From NCBI RefSeq assembly GCF_002608565.1, contig NZ_LIXM01000001.1, positions 124,001-188,000 of the forward strand: DNA of 64,000 nt, in the 5' to 3' direction. This stretch comes from Vibrio sp. PID17_43 (lineage in GTDB: Bacteria; Pseudomonadota; Gammaproteobacteria; Enterobacterales; Vibrionaceae). Below, piece after piece: positions 53,273-62,666 of the stretch. Position 1 is the first letter of the stretch, and the number at the start of each line of letters is the position of its first letter. The notes beneath the pieces were generated by a model. It did no database searches, was not told where the DNA came from, and saw nothing but the letters and a program-made list of their open reading frames with translations. Position numbers and translations under genes: made by a program.

Positions 53273-53449
53273 CTGCCCAAAAACACAACAAATCTTCAAT
53301 ACATTTAACCTATAAAACACTGATTTATAAATTAAGGCTCTCCAGATCAAATTATTGATGAATTTATAGTTCACAAACTCAGTTATTATTGACTTTTTAT
53401 TCTAATTTATCGATATTTCATGCTTTCCACATTCAACGTGAAATAGGTT

Positions 53450-54982
53450 ATGTCTCACACACACGCTCAGCCATCGGAATCGGCGGCAACACCAAAATCA
53501 TGGCAGATGCCTGATACTCTCATTTTAATCTTCATTGTTGGTATCTTTGCTGCGATTCTTACCTACTTAATCCCTGCTGGTCAATTCGATAGCCAACAAG
53601 TAACTTACATGGTCGATGGTGCAGAAAAAACACGCACCGTTATCGACCCTGCATCTTTCGCGTATGCTACCAACGAGAACGGTGAACTGGTGTACAACAC
53701 CGTTGGCCTTTTCGCCTCTGGCGGTGGCATTGGTCTAATGAACTTCCCATTTGAAGGCTTAGTTTCGGGCTCTAAATGGGGCAGCGCAATCGGCGTAATT
53801 ATGTTCATGCTGGTTATCGGTGGCGCATTTGGCGTTGTAATGCGCACTGGCACAATCGATAACGGTATCTTACGCCTTATCGACAAAACGAAAGGCAACG
53901 AAGCGTTATTCATTCCTGTTCTGTTCTTGCTGTTCTCTTTAGGCGGCGCAGTATTTGGTATGGGTGAAGAGGCTGTCGCGTTTGCCATTATCATTGCACC
54001 ACTGATGGTTCGCCTCGGTTACGATGGTATCACAACCGTCATGGTGACCTATGTTGCGACTCAGATTGGTTTCGCAACATCTTGGATGAACCCATTCTCA
54101 GTGGCAATTGCACAAGGCATCGCGGGGATTCCTGTCCTTTCTGGCATGACGGTACGCATGGGTCTATGGGCTGGCTTTACATTAATTGGTATTGCTTTCA
54201 CCATACTTTATGCATCTCGCATTAAAGCGAACCCAGAGCTTTCTTACAGTCGTCGTACCGATAAATACTTCCGTCAACAAGAGCTAAGCAACCACGACTC
54301 ACGTTGGAACCTAGGTGATACGCTAGTGATCCTTACGGTTGTCGCAACAACAGTATGGGTGGTTTGGGGCGTAGTGGCTAATGCATGGTACATTCCAGAA
54401 ATCGCTTCTCAATTCTTCACTATGGGCTTTGTGGTTGCAATTATCGGTACTCTTTTCCGTCTGAACGGCATGACACTAAACTGCGCGGCTGACGCATTCA
54501 AAGAAGGTGCGGCAATCATGCTAGCTCCTGCTCTTTTGGTTGGTTGTGCAAAAGGGGTTTTGCTTATCCTAGGTGGTGGCACCACAGATGAAGCAAGTGT
54601 ACTTAACTCCATCCTAAACAGTGCAGGTAATGCAATCAGTGGTCTTCCAGACGTTGCGGCGGCGTGGTTAATGTATGTTTTCCAGTCAGTATTCAACTTC
54701 TTCGTGACTTCAGGTTCTGGTCAAGCAGCGCTAACAATGCCTCTACTGTCTCCTCTTGCAGACATTGCAGGTATCACTCGTCAAGTTGCGGTACTTGCTT
54801 TCCAACTTGGTGATGGTTTAACAAACATCATCGTACCGACTTCAGCATCTCTAATGGCAACGCTAGGTGTGTGTCGTATTGACTGGGGTGACTGGGCGAA
54901 ATTCTGCTGGCGCTTTATGCTTTTACTCTTTACCCTATCGAGCATCGTCGTTATCGTAGCTCACATGATGGGTTTTGCGTAA
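53450..54982 (+). CDS. yfcC: YfcC-family transporter
   Basis: A 510-residue inner-membrane protein with eleven to twelve helices. It begins with the YfcC pattern MPDTLILIFIVGIFAAILTY and LIPAGQF, and contains GAVFGMGEEAVAF, ATQIGFATSWMNPF and a closing QLGDGLTNIIVPTSASLMA. YfcC proteins are putative amino-acid antiporters. The next gene encodes an M14-type deacylase, so an acyl amino acid is a possible substrate. Terminator at 55001. Confidence 0.9.
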   Translation: MSHTHAQPSESAATPKSWQMPDTLILIFIVGIFAAILTYLIPAGQFDSQQVTYMVDGAEKTRTVIDPASFAYATNENGELVYNTVGLFASGGGIGLMNFPFEGLVSGSKWGSAIGVIMFMLVIGGAFGVVMRTGTIDNGILRLIDKTKGNEALFIPVLFLLFSLGGAVFGMGEEAVAFAIIIAPLMVRLGYDGITTVMVTYVATQIGFATSWMNPFSVAIAQGIAGIPVLSGMTVRMGLWAGFTLIGIAFTILYASRIKANPELSYSRRTDKYFRQQELSNHDSRWNLGDTLVILTVVATTVWVVWGVVANAWYIPEIASQFFTMGFVVAIIGTLFRLNGMTLNCAADAFKEGAAIMLAPALLVGCAKGVLLILGGGTTDEASVLNSILNSAGNAISGLPDVAAAWLMYVFQSVFNFFVTSGSGQAALTMPLLSPLADIAGITRQVAVLAFQLGDGLTNIIVPTSASLMATLGVCRIDWGDWAKFCWRFMLLLFTLSSIVVIVAHMMGFA

Positions 54983-55000
54983 ACTAAATACTTTTTAGTG

Positions 55001-55029
55001 AAAAGGCGAGACGGGTTCTCGCCTTTTAT
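55001..55029 (+). terminator. Terminator after yfcC
   Basis: AAAAGGCGAG pairs with CTCGCCTTTT around a 7-base loop, followed by ATAT. Confidence 0.85.
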
Positions 55030-55161
55030 ATTTCAAGCCAATTGGTATATACCGAAGTAGCCACAAAATGTGCCGTTCTGCAAGAATGCACCGTATTTTG
55101 TCGTTTGACGTTACTTGGGTATAGACATCAACATCGATGTTTTTTTGGAGTATCCGCTTTA

Positions 55162-56157
55162 ATGGCAACACAATTTTTGGATGACGTCATTCAAGGTCAT
55201 CACGTCATTCAATCTCTTGATGTAACAGACTTACCTGCGGGTGAGCATAAGTTTTGGTTCCGCATCGCAACCAATGCCCTTTCTCAATGGCAACATTTGC
55301 CTGTATTGGTATTTAAAGGTGAGAAACCGGGTAAGAAAATCATGATCACCGCAGGTGTTCATGGTGACGAATACAACGGCGTTTTAGCGGCGCAAAAGAC
55401 CGCACGTGAACTGATTGGTAAAGAATTCGCAGGTACGGTGACTATCGTCCCGACTATCAACCTGACTGGTATGTTAAACCACAGCCGTGATTTCTACTCA
55501 GCGGATCCTGATTGCTCTCCAGCTAACCTAAACCGCTTTTTCCCAGGTGACGTTAACGGCAACGAAGCAAGTCGCTACTTATTTGCATTGTGGAATAACC
55601 TGCTGAAATATAATGCAGAACTGGCGATTGATTTACACACACAAACCAGCGGCACCGTTTACCCGCTTTATGTATTTGCTGATTTTCGTATTGAACAATC
55701 GCTTGAAATGGCTCGCCTAATAAATCCAGACGCCATCCTTAACGATCCAGGCGATGCCGGTGTGTTAGAAACGGTGTGGAACAACAACGGCATCCCTAGC
55801 ATCACGATTGAAGTCGGTATGGGGCGTTACACTGAGCAAGAACTGATCGACCGCACAGTAACAGGCATCTTAAACATTCTAAAATGCAACGGTGTGATTT
55901 CTGGTGAGCCAGAAACACTAACGCCTTGTATCGAGGGCAATGACGTTGTTAGCATCCGAGCGGAACTGGGTGGCTTTGTTCTTCCTCAAGTTAAAATGAT
56001 GGATACCGTTGAACAAGGTCAATTAGTCGCGATTCAATACGACAGCTTTGGTGATGAGATCCAACGTTACACTGCGCCAACAGAAGGCACTGTGCTGAGC
56101 CACAACATCGAATCGATTCGAGCACCAGGTTCTTTAGTGGTTCGACTAATTAAATAG
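55162..56157 (+). CDS. Succinylglutamate desuccinylase/aspartoacylase-family (M14) deacylase
   Basis: A 331-residue zinc enzyme. GVHGDEYNG supplies the His/Glu zinc ligands near residue 67, LAIDLHTQTSG the third His, and TIEVGMG the catalytic Glu. A C-terminal lipoyl-like beta domain (GGFVLPQVKMMDTVEQGQLV) follows. The family releases acyl groups from amino acids. ATG 55162 follows GGAG at 12 bases, slightly far; the open frame extends 40 codons upstream without protein-like content. Terminator at 56181. Confidence 0.88.
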   Translation: MATQFLDDVIQGHHVIQSLDVTDLPAGEHKFWFRIATNALSQWQHLPVLVFKGEKPGKKIMITAGVHGDEYNGVLAAQKTARELIGKEFAGTVTIVPTINLTGMLNHSRDFYSADPDCSPANLNRFFPGDVNGNEASRYLFALWNNLLKYNAELAIDLHTQTSGTVYPLYVFADFRIEQSLEMARLINPDAILNDPGDAGVLETVWNNNGIPSITIEVGMGRYTEQELIDRTVTGILNILKCNGVISGEPETLTPCIEGNDVVSIRAELGGFVLPQVKMMDTVEQGQLVAIQYDSFGDEIQRYTAPTEGTVLSHNIESIRAPGSLVVRLIK

Positions 56158-56180
56158 CTATTTTGCGTTGAATATTTTTT

Positions 56181-56208
56181 AGCCCTACCAATTTTGTAGG
56201 GCTTTTTA
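56181..56208 (+). terminator. Terminator after M14 deacylase
   Basis: AGCCCTAC pairs with GTAGGGCT around a 7-base loop, followed by TTTTAT. Confidence 0.88.
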
Positions 56209-56216
56209 TCTCTGGT

Positions 56217-56432
56217 TTATTTCACTTTGTGTGACATTGTCACTAAACACACTAGCAATGCCATCACAACAAACAACATTGGAACTAAGAACCAGATAGC
56301 AATCAATGTTGATACACCGTAAACCAATAACCCTAACAGTATGGTTGGCCTTCTGCCCAATTTGTCCGCCAATATTCCCCACTCCACGACACCAATGGCG
56401 AACGCCGAAAAATAGATCGACAAAAGCAGCAA
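56217..56432 (-). pseudogene. MFS transporter remnant
   Basis: A 71-residue open frame with clear MFS loop 2-3 content (EWGILADKLGRRPTILLGLL) flanked by helices, but lacking the first helix and everything after helix 4. The 5' side runs directly into an AraC-like fragment on the other strand. A deletion remnant. Confidence 0.7.
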
Positions 56433-56433
56433 C

Positions 56434-56638
56434 CGGCATGTCTTATCAAGATTGGCGTCAACAATGGCGACTGCTTAAAGCCATCGAACTCTTATGTGAA
56501 GAAAGACAAGTCAGTGATGTTGCCCATTGTTTGGAGTTCTCACCAGACAGCGCATTTATTGCGTTCTTTAAAAAAGCAAACCGGACAGACACCACTAAGT
56601 TTTATGAAACATCGAACCTTACTATAAATTTGGCCTGA
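56434..56638 (+). pseudogene. AraC-family regulator remnant (C-terminal HTH)
   Basis: From about TGMSYQDWRQQWRLLKAIEL through VSDVAHCLEFSPDSAFIAFF this is the DNA-binding domain of an AraC regulator, without its sensing domain. It abuts the MFS remnant on the opposite strand within a few bases, which suggests one deletion removed the divergent promoter region and both 5' ends. The C-terminus is also divergent. Confidence 0.7.
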
Positions 56639-56931
56639 ACGTGAGTGACTAAGGTTTCAATGCAAAGCATTTACTGCCCAGCTGGATGGTTCATCTGCAT
56701 CTCTATCATACAGCAATCAAGCATTTCAGGCTGCCTAACTCGTTTCAGCCCCATTCTAAGCTAGAGTTGTGCCGTGTCTCCTTTTAATGTGCGGTGATTT
56801 GGCCTATTTTTTCTTATGGTACAAAGTGTTTATCGACTTGGTGACGACTCAGATAGATAGTTTATGAGCTATTTGAGCGTTATAAGCATAGCCTGAATAA
56901 TGTTAGTGTTAGGCTTCATTGAGTAATTGGG
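56639..56931. other. Intergenic region before DUF4345 gene
   Basis: About 290 bases with no recognisable gene; it holds the promoter of the next gene. Confidence 0.4.
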
Positions 56932-57324
56932 ATGGAATCAAAAATGAAACACATAAAGAAGAAGTTTTTGATATTCGCTTTTTTTGCGGTTGTTCCTATC
57001 GCTTTAGCTTACGGCATTTATCCCGATTGGTTTGCATTTACACTTTTAGGTATAGAAACACTCGATAACAATATCGCCCATATTCTAAGGGCAGTTATGT
57101 GTCTTTACCTAGGCTTAGGCTTATTTTGGCTATATTCAGCCTTTAATGAGAGCTATAGAAATCCAGCATTAGTTACCATCATAGTGTTTACAGGTAGCCT
57201 TGTTATTGGACGGCTAATAAGCTTGTATGCAGATGGGCAACCCGCTCCAATTCTCATCTTATACATCGGTCTAGAGCTTGTTCTTGTACCCGTGGCATTT
57301 TGGGTTTTGCGTATGCCCGAATGA
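56932..57324 (+). CDS. DUF4345 membrane protein
   Basis: A 130-residue protein with four hydrophobic helices (FLIFAFFAVVPIALAYGIYP; HILRAVMCLYLGLGLFWLY; ALVTIIVFTGSLVIGRLISL; ILILYIGLELVLVPVAFWVL). The GRLISLYADGQP motif marks DUF4345. The start may instead be the ATG at 56944 (MKHIKKKF), which has GATGGA at better distance. Function unknown. Confidence 0.8.
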   Translation: MESKMKHIKKKFLIFAFFAVVPIALAYGIYPDWFAFTLLGIETLDNNIAHILRAVMCLYLGLGLFWLYSAFNESYRNPALVTIIVFTGSLVIGRLISLYADGQPAPILILYIGLELVLVPVAFWVLRMPE

Positions 57325-57343
57325 TAAGTTTACAGACAAGATT

Positions 57344-57392
57344 AAATCACTAATGTAGTGGCTGATGAACTTGGCCTCGACATTAGTGATTT
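57344..57392 (+). terminator. Long-stem hairpin after DUF4345 gene
   Basis: AAATCACTAATGT pairs perfectly with ACATTAGTGATTT (13 bp) across a 23-base loop, followed by TGTT. It lies 63 bases upstream of the group II intron. Confidence 0.6.
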
Positions 57393-58031
57393 TGTTAAAC
57401 AGCGACTAATCCGCTGACTGCTAATTTAGAGAAAGCAATAACTCATTTTTGTCCGTGCGACCTGAAGTCGTATGAAGCGTTGTTCACCGCTTTATGAGTG
57501 AACCGTCTGTATCACCAGATGAACCTACGAGCCTGAATAAAGCAGCGGCTCGGACAATGTAACGAAACTTAGCCGTTTGGTTAAGTGGGAAAAGAATCGT
57601 GAGAGGACGTTCCTCCTGAAAACCATAATTCGGGTAAGTGCTAGGTAGTCAGTATGATGAACGTATGTGAATCCATTCAAGGTGCGTTATATGATGAAGC
57701 AGCGGAAGTGGTTAATACGCTGTGGCCAAAAGGCAATGAGAGTTGGAAAAAGGTTGGACAGTACTTTTTCGTGGTCGCCGAACTCTCCGCACTATAGTGG
57801 GCATCTAACCTGACATTTTACGTAACATACGGAACAGGGTAAGCCTGTATCACTCCCTTTGGGAAAGCCTTTGTGGCCGATAGTGATGCAGGTATAGGAG
57901 GTCGGAAAAAGCGAAAGCTGCATTGTAATGATGCAGATACAGACCTATGTCTGATCACGAAAGTGAGCCCACTTCCGACTGGTCTCCCATTGCGAGAGAA
58001 TTTGAAGAACTTTATTCAAGGAGAAAAGCAA

Positions 58032-59504
58032 ATGATGATCTCGAAAGAGATTAGTGCATCTTCTGACTGCACTCAATGGCAGTCCATCGACTGGAAATCC
58101 GTTGAAGCACACGTATTAAAGCTTCAAATGCGTATCGCAAAAGCAACTAGAGAAAAGAAATACGGTAAGGTGAAGTCTTTACAGTGGCTCCTGACTCATT
58201 CTCGCTCAGCCAAGCTTCTTGCGGTTAAGCGAGTTTCTCAGAATAAAGGCAGTAAAACGCCTGGAATAGACGGTGTTATCTGGAACACAGATGCACGCCG
58301 TATGAAAGCAGTTACTCAACTGAGTCGTAAGGCTTACTCTGCAAAACCACTCAAACGTATCTACATTCCCAAAAAGGACGGTAAACTCAGGCCATTAGGC
58401 ATTCCATGCATGATTGATAGAGCGCAACAAGCCCTCCACCTTCTCGCATTAGAGCCTGTGTCTGAAACGCTTGCCGACCTCAATAGCTATGGATTTAGGC
58501 CAAATCGCAGCACGGCTGACGCGGTCAGTCAGTGTTTTAAATGTTTGGCTCTAAAGCGGTCAGCGAAATGGGTTCTTGAGGGTGATATTAAGGCTTGCTT
58601 CGACAAAATCGGGCATCAATGGCTTATGGACAATATCACTATAGATAAACGTATGTTAGAGCAATGGCTGGAATCTGGCTATGTGGATAAGGGGCTGTTC
58701 TACGATACCGATGAGGGTACGCCACAAGGCGGGATCATTTCTCCAACCTTGATGTTAATGACCCTTGCAGGACTAGAACAACGTGTAAAATCCACTGCTC
58801 TCAAAAAGGGAGCCAGAGCTAACTTCATTGGTTATGCGGACGATTTCGTGGTCACCTGCTCTTCAAAGGAAGTGCTAGTGAACGATATCAAACCGTTGAT
58901 TGCTGACTTTCTGGCAGAAAGAGGGTTAACCCTCTCCGAAGAGAAAACGAAGGTCACTCATATTGATGATGGCTTTGACTTTCTGGGTTTCAATCACAGG
59001 AAGTACAAAGGGAAATTACTCATTAAACCGAGCAAATCCAACACGCTGTTATTCCTGAGAAATCTACGTGAACTTATTAAAAAGCACGCAACCATCCCTG
59101 TTAACGATCTTATCAAGCTGATAAATCCGAAACTCCGAGGATGGGCGAATTACTATCGCCACTGTGTTGCTAAACAAGTATTCGGGTATGTCGGCCACAA
59201 ATTATTCCAAATGTTATGGCACTGGGCAGTTAGGCGTCATCCAACCAAGTCCAAAGACTGGGTTGTTCATAAGTACTTTCTCAATCGTAAAGGCCAATGG
59301 CAATTTCACGGTTGGCAGAAAATCATGAACATGGACTGTCACTTCAATCTGTTCCAAATAGCCAAAGTGCCCATCGAACGACACGTGAAAATCAGGAGTG
59401 CATCGACCCCTTTTGACCCTCAATACCAAGAATACTTGGCGAAGAGAAAACCCAAAAGGTTAGCTCGCAACTCTTGGAAAGAGCCTGTCCCGACTGCGTT
59501 GTAA
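58032..59504 (+). CDS. ltrA: Group II intron reverse transcriptase/maturase
   Basis: A 490-residue intron-encoded protein: RT palm and fingers (YIPKKDGKLRPLGIP; GFRPNRSTADAV; EGDIKACFD; GTPQGGIISP; catalytic GYADDFVV) and maturase domain X (NPKLRGWANYYRH). The protein stops after about 20 further basic residues, and no HNH cysteine pairs are seen, so the DNA endonuclease domain is missing. It binds the intron RNA for splicing and reverse transcription. ATG 58032 follows AAGGAG; the frame is open to 57873 within intron structure. Confidence 0.93.
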   Translation: MMISKEISASSDCTQWQSIDWKSVEAHVLKLQMRIAKATREKKYGKVKSLQWLLTHSRSAKLLAVKRVSQNKGSKTPGIDGVIWNTDARRMKAVTQLSRKAYSAKPLKRIYIPKKDGKLRPLGIPCMIDRAQQALHLLALEPVSETLADLNSYGFRPNRSTADAVSQCFKCLALKRSAKWVLEGDIKACFDKIGHQWLMDNITIDKRMLEQWLESGYVDKGLFYDTDEGTPQGGIISPTLMLMTLAGLEQRVKSTALKKGARANFIGYADDFVVTCSSKEVLVNDIKPLIADFLAERGLTLSEEKTKVTHIDDGFDFLGFNHRKYKGKLLIKPSKSNTLLFLRNLRELIKKHATIPVNDLIKLINPKLRGWANYYRHCVAKQVFGYVGHKLFQMLWHWAVRRHPTKSKDWVVHKYFLNRKGQWQFHGWQKIMNMDCHFNLFQIAKVPIERHVKIRSASTPFDPQYQEYLAKRKPKRLARNSWKEPVPTAL

Positions 59505-59539
59505 GTTGCTGGGTATCAATGATACCTTAGTGGAGGCTT

Positions 59540-59573
59540 GAGCCGTATGCAGTGAAAGTTGCACGTACGGTTC
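59540..59573 (+). ncRNA. Group II intron domain V
   Basis: 34-base catalytic hairpin; GAGCCGTATG and CGTACGGTTC pair with the internal GAAA tetraloop, as in the bacterial consensus. Confidence 0.9.
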
Positions 59574-59753
59574 TTAGAGGGGCGGCACTTGGTAACAAGT
59601 GTCGTCTACTCGACAACAGTAAGCTTGAAAGCAAGCAACGACAATAACTCCGAAAGTGCTTGTTTACATTTGGAGCGTAATCAAACGTAACGGAGTGTCA
59701 GCGCCGATGTAGAAATCTCGCCGTCATGATTCTCGAAGCTAAGCTCTTATTGC

Positions 59754-60485
59754 TTAAAATGGATTTGGGCTATGACCATGGATAGGCTCGCCAGTGGTTG
59801 GGTGAGTAAAGTAAATATCGCTGGCATGGAGCATTAAGCGCCGTGAGATATCACTTCGCTCTGGGTGGTTATAAAGATCACAACCTAAAATGGGGTGACC
59901 AAATTCAAGGCTATGGATCCGCAGTTGGTGAGTGCGACCTGTAATGGGAGTGTATTGCATTAAAGTTCTAGGCGGATTATCCAAGCGGCTTATTACCTGA
60001 TAGTCACTTATGGCACTTTTTCCCGTACAGTGACAAATCTTTACTCTTGGAAACAGAGCCTTATCTTTAGCAATCGGGGCAGATATTTGGCCACGGTCAG
60101 CTTCAACCCACCCCGCTAGCATAGCAAGATAACGTTTTTGTACTGACCTTGCCTGAAACTGTTTGTTCAGACTCTTAGAGGCGGCACTGTTAAGCCCTAC
60201 CACCATGACGCCAGAAGTTCCGAAATCTAGCCGATGTGGCAATTTAGCATCAACAAAAGTAGGCGTCGCTTTGTTTGCCTGGTTAGCACCTTGCCCGTTC
60301 ACTAAACGATAATGCACTGAATCCCAATTAAGCAGATTCTTCCCCGATAAACTTAACAAACCACTCGGCTTATCAATCAATAAAATATCCGCATCTTGAT
60401 AAAGGATCTCTACCCTAGCCTGACACTCCGGCGCCACAAAATTATCAATGATTTCACTAGTAGAAGAAGCGTCAGATTTTGACAT
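59754..60485 (-). CDS. RluA-family pseudouridine synthase
   Basis: A 243-residue enzyme that isomerises uridine to pseudouridine in RNA. The catalytic aspartate is in LPHRLDFGTSGVMVV; ILLIDKPSGLLSLSG and the RTHQLRIH motif are present. Closest in style to RluA, the dual 23S rRNA/tRNA enzyme, though with a slightly extended N-terminus. Substrate cannot be set by sequence alone. AGGA before ATG. Confidence 0.9.
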   Translation of the reverse strand: MSKSDASSTSEIIDNFVAPECQARVEILYQDADILLIDKPSGLLSLSGKNLLNWDSVHYRLVNGQGANQANKATPTFVDAKLPHRLDFGTSGVMVVGLNSAASKSLNKQFQARSVQKRYLAMLAGWVEADRGQISAPIAKDKALFPRVKICHCTGKSAISDYQVISRLDNPPRTLMQYTPITGRTHQLRIHSLEFGHPILGCDLYNHPERSDISRRLMLHASDIYFTHPTTGEPIHGHSPNPF

Positions 60486-60667
60486 TTAAGGGTCCTGGTA
60501 TAACAAAGAGAGAAAGTTCAAGTTATAGTCGATGAGCGAAGCTGGCCACTACTTTGTCGGTAAACCGAGTGCTTTGCAATAGCAGCCGTTGTCTAAAATT
60601 TCGATAGCTTACTTTTACCCGTTTACAAGCCAAGTATCAAAGACAAAAATCTGCGCGCATATGTCTT

Positions 60668-60961
60668 CTAGAAAGTACCGCCGGTGTGAAGAATGATGCC
60701 TACCACCATAGCGACATACATCAGAAACCCTAAACAGTTTCCTACCCAAATGGTCGGATTCTTGTGATAAATGCCATAGATAGTCCACAGAAGTGCGATA
60801 AACGAATAAAGCAACCAAGTGGTGAGTGATAAGCCTAAAGCATGCTCACTGTGAGAGAAGTACAGTTTATACAACTGAGGCATTGTGGCAATTGGGCTGA
60901 TTAACCCCATGACAAGCATAAGGGGTTCGAGTGCTTTTCCAATTCGTTCTATGAATGACAT
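60668..60961 (-). CDS. SemiSWEET-like PQ-loop transporter
   Basis: A 97-residue protein with three helices and a PQ motif (ISPIATMPQLYKLYF), plus the conserved SLTTWLLYSFIALLWTIYGI and NPTIWVGNCLGFLMYV. SemiSWEETs dimerise to move sugars passively. AAGGAAACC precedes the ATG. Single gene. Confidence 0.85.
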   Translation of the reverse strand: MSFIERIGKALEPLMLVMGLISPIATMPQLYKLYFSHSEHALGLSLTTWLLYSFIALLWTIYGIYHKNPTIWVGNCLGFLMYVAMVVGIILHTGGTF

Positions 60962-61222
60962 TGGTTTCCTTATCCTTACTTGTTAGATTAAAAATAGTGA
61001 TACGTTAAATTTGGTCGCTTCGTTTTATGAGACATAACGCCATGAACAATCATGCAGACACAAGCATAACCTTTACTAGTATATACGTTGTTGCATATTT
61101 CAGTTTGAAAGCAGAACTCTCCCCAAGTTGATTGACCGCAACAGGTTTGGATCCTCGTTTTGATGGCACCATGTCTCGCGTCTTTAAACGATTTTTATCG
61201 ATTATTTTTTCTTCTGTGTACC

Positions 61223-61759
61223 TTATTGACCAAGTGTTGATTGAATTTGATCAACAAGAATTAGCTCGTCTAGTTTAAAGCCTTTTGCTTTGGCAACTTG
61301 TTTGAAGCGTTCGATAGTGGCGGCATCTACTGTTGGCGTGCGTGAAAGTAGCCACAAGTAGTCATGATTAAAGCCAGAGATAAAAGCATAGTCGTAATTC
61401 TCCCCTAGCTCAAACACGATGTAAGACGAATAGAATGGGCCAAAGAATGACACTTTTAAGTGACCTGTATTTTTATCTTCAACGAAATACGCTTTGCCGT
61501 CAGCTTGCGTCCACGCTTGTTCTTCTTCTGAATAACCGCGGTTGATGACCGTTACGCCTCCGTCCTCACGAAGCTCATATTCAGCCGTCACCTTGGATAA
61601 ACCACGTTCAAAGGAATGATCAAGACGCGCAATTTCATACCACTTACCTAGATATGGTTGAAGTTCGAAGTTATTAACAGGCTCAACGCCATCCGGCTTT
61701 GAAGTACAGCCAAACAGCGTCGCAAGAGATAAAAGCAGAAGTAGTTTGAGAGATTTCAT
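61223..61759 (-). CDS. blc: Outer-membrane lipocalin lipoprotein (Blc/VlpA type)
   Basis: A 178-residue lipoprotein with lipobox LFGC (C18), lipocalin motif 1 (LGKWYEIARLDHSFERG) and the later SFFGPFYSSYIVFELGENYDYAFISG and YLWLLSRTP blocks. Bacterial lipocalins bind fatty acids or lysophospholipids. Length fits E. coli Blc (177). Confidence 0.92.
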   Translation of the reverse strand: MKSLKLLLLLSLATLFGCTSKPDGVEPVNNFELQPYLGKWYEIARLDHSFERGLSKVTAEYELREDGGVTVINRGYSEEEQAWTQADGKAYFVEDKNTGHLKVSFFGPFYSSYIVFELGENYDYAFISGFNHDYLWLLSRTPTVDAATIERFKQVAKAKGFKLDELILVDQIQSTLGQ

Positions 61760-61815
61760 TTAGCAACCTGAAAGTGAATTAGTGACTGATTTTACTATAG
61801 AAGAGAAGAAATCGA

Positions 61816-62343
61816 TCAAACACTAATGAGTCTAAATTCTCCGCAAGACAGTCCCACCTCTTGGAAACCTTGTAGTGCTTCAAACACATTAAAGTGGCTC
61901 ACGACAACAACCTTTCGATATTGGCGGTAACGCTCCAGCACCGACTCCGCTCGTGCTTTTAGCTCGTCAACATGTTCGTAGCGGGTATCAGTCATTGGAA
62001 TACAAGCTTTTAACAGCTCTCGGTATTCGTACCAGCGTCGGTCTCTTTCATTCAACGTAATGTAGCCGCCCTCTTTGTCAGCGCGCCACTCTCTCAAGTC
62101 ATGCTCAACAAACAATGACAAACCGCGATGACGATTGAGAATTTCTGCAGTTTGAAGAGTACGCGTATAAGGTGAGCTTATGATGATTTCAGCTTCATCG
62201 AAGATTGGATGATTGAGTTTCTCTTGCAGCACCGGCAAATGATCTCGAGAGAGCGGCGCATAGTCCTTCTCCAGTTGGGTCATTTGCCTCTCATCCGCTA
62301 ACGAAAAATCTGGCACACCATGTCTTACAAATACAATGTCCAT
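61816..62343 (-). CDS. Histidine phosphatase (phosphoglycerate-mutase-like) protein
   Basis: A 175-residue protein with the RHG motif at the start (MDIVFVRHGVPDFS), a second arginine in SSPYTRTLQTAEIL, an acid Glu in LREWRAD and the second His in VVVSHFNVFEALQGF. These four positions form the phosphohistidine pocket. Substrate unknown. Confidence 0.88.
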   Translation of the reverse strand: MDIVFVRHGVPDFSLADERQMTQLEKDYAPLSRDHLPVLQEKLNHPIFDEAEIIISSPYTRTLQTAEILNRHRGLSLFVEHDLREWRADKEGGYITLNERDRRWYEYRELLKACIPMTDTRYEHVDELKARAESVLERYRQYRKVVVVSHFNVFEALQGFQEVGLSCGEFRLISV

Positions 62344-62370
62344 ATTGTGGTGCCCGTCCTTGTTAAATTG

Positions 62371-62565
62371 CTATTGATAAATTGGGGTAAGTTTTAGATA
62401 AGAGTGCACTTCACCGTTTTTGTATTCGATCGCAGAATGGATAGAGGGCTCCCGATTACCAACGACTGAAAGCCCATACGCATTTTCGCCCTTGTATATC
62501 GTGATATTGAGTTCACCGCCATCAAGCTCGCGTAAGCAAAGTTGAATCCAATGAGTTGATTGCAT
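62371..62565 (-). CDS. Small hypothetical protein
   Basis: A 64-residue protein (MQSTHWIQLCLRELDGGEL...) with mixed alpha/beta composition and no membrane segment. AAGGTAATACC before the ATG is a good start signal. It lies 27 bases upstream of the histidine phosphatase and may be cotranscribed. Not recognised. Confidence 0.55.
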   Translation of the reverse strand: MQSTHWIQLCLRELDGGELNITIYKGENAYGLSVVGNREPSIHSAIEYKNGEVHSYLKLTPIYQ

Positions 62566-62666
62566 GGTATTACCTTATTATTTTTACCATATTATCTACA
62601 CCCAACAGCAGGCGATTGAAAACTGAAAGCCGATTTTCGTTAGTTTGACCGTACATATTCACGTGA

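Larger units (their letters stand above)
57455..59614 (+). mobile_element. Group II intron (about 2160 bases)
   Basis: The 5' end GTGCGACCTGAAG matches the group II start GUGYG. A structured region of about 570 bases precedes the maturase gene. Domain V (59540-59573) has the canonical hairpin with AGCCGTATG and GTACGGTT. Domain VI follows, and the 3' end is placed at CTACTCGAC. Ends are inferred from these consensus elements, not from an empty site. Confidence 0.88.

Noticed and set aside
53346..53359. Palindrome ATCAA-ATTA-TTGAT upstream of yfcC
   Set aside because: It has the FNR half-sites in reverse order (ATCAA first), so it is not an FNR box; probably chance in AT-rich DNA.
57354..57420. 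Short peptide frame (VADELGLDISDFVKQRL) before the intron
   Set aside because: It overlaps the 13-bp hairpin, has no start signal and is only about 20 residues; explained by the hairpin.
59615..59753. Integron attC-like site after the group II intron
   Set aside because: ACTCCG and CGGAGT arms are present, but there are no proper R'/R'' core sites and no cassette array nearby.
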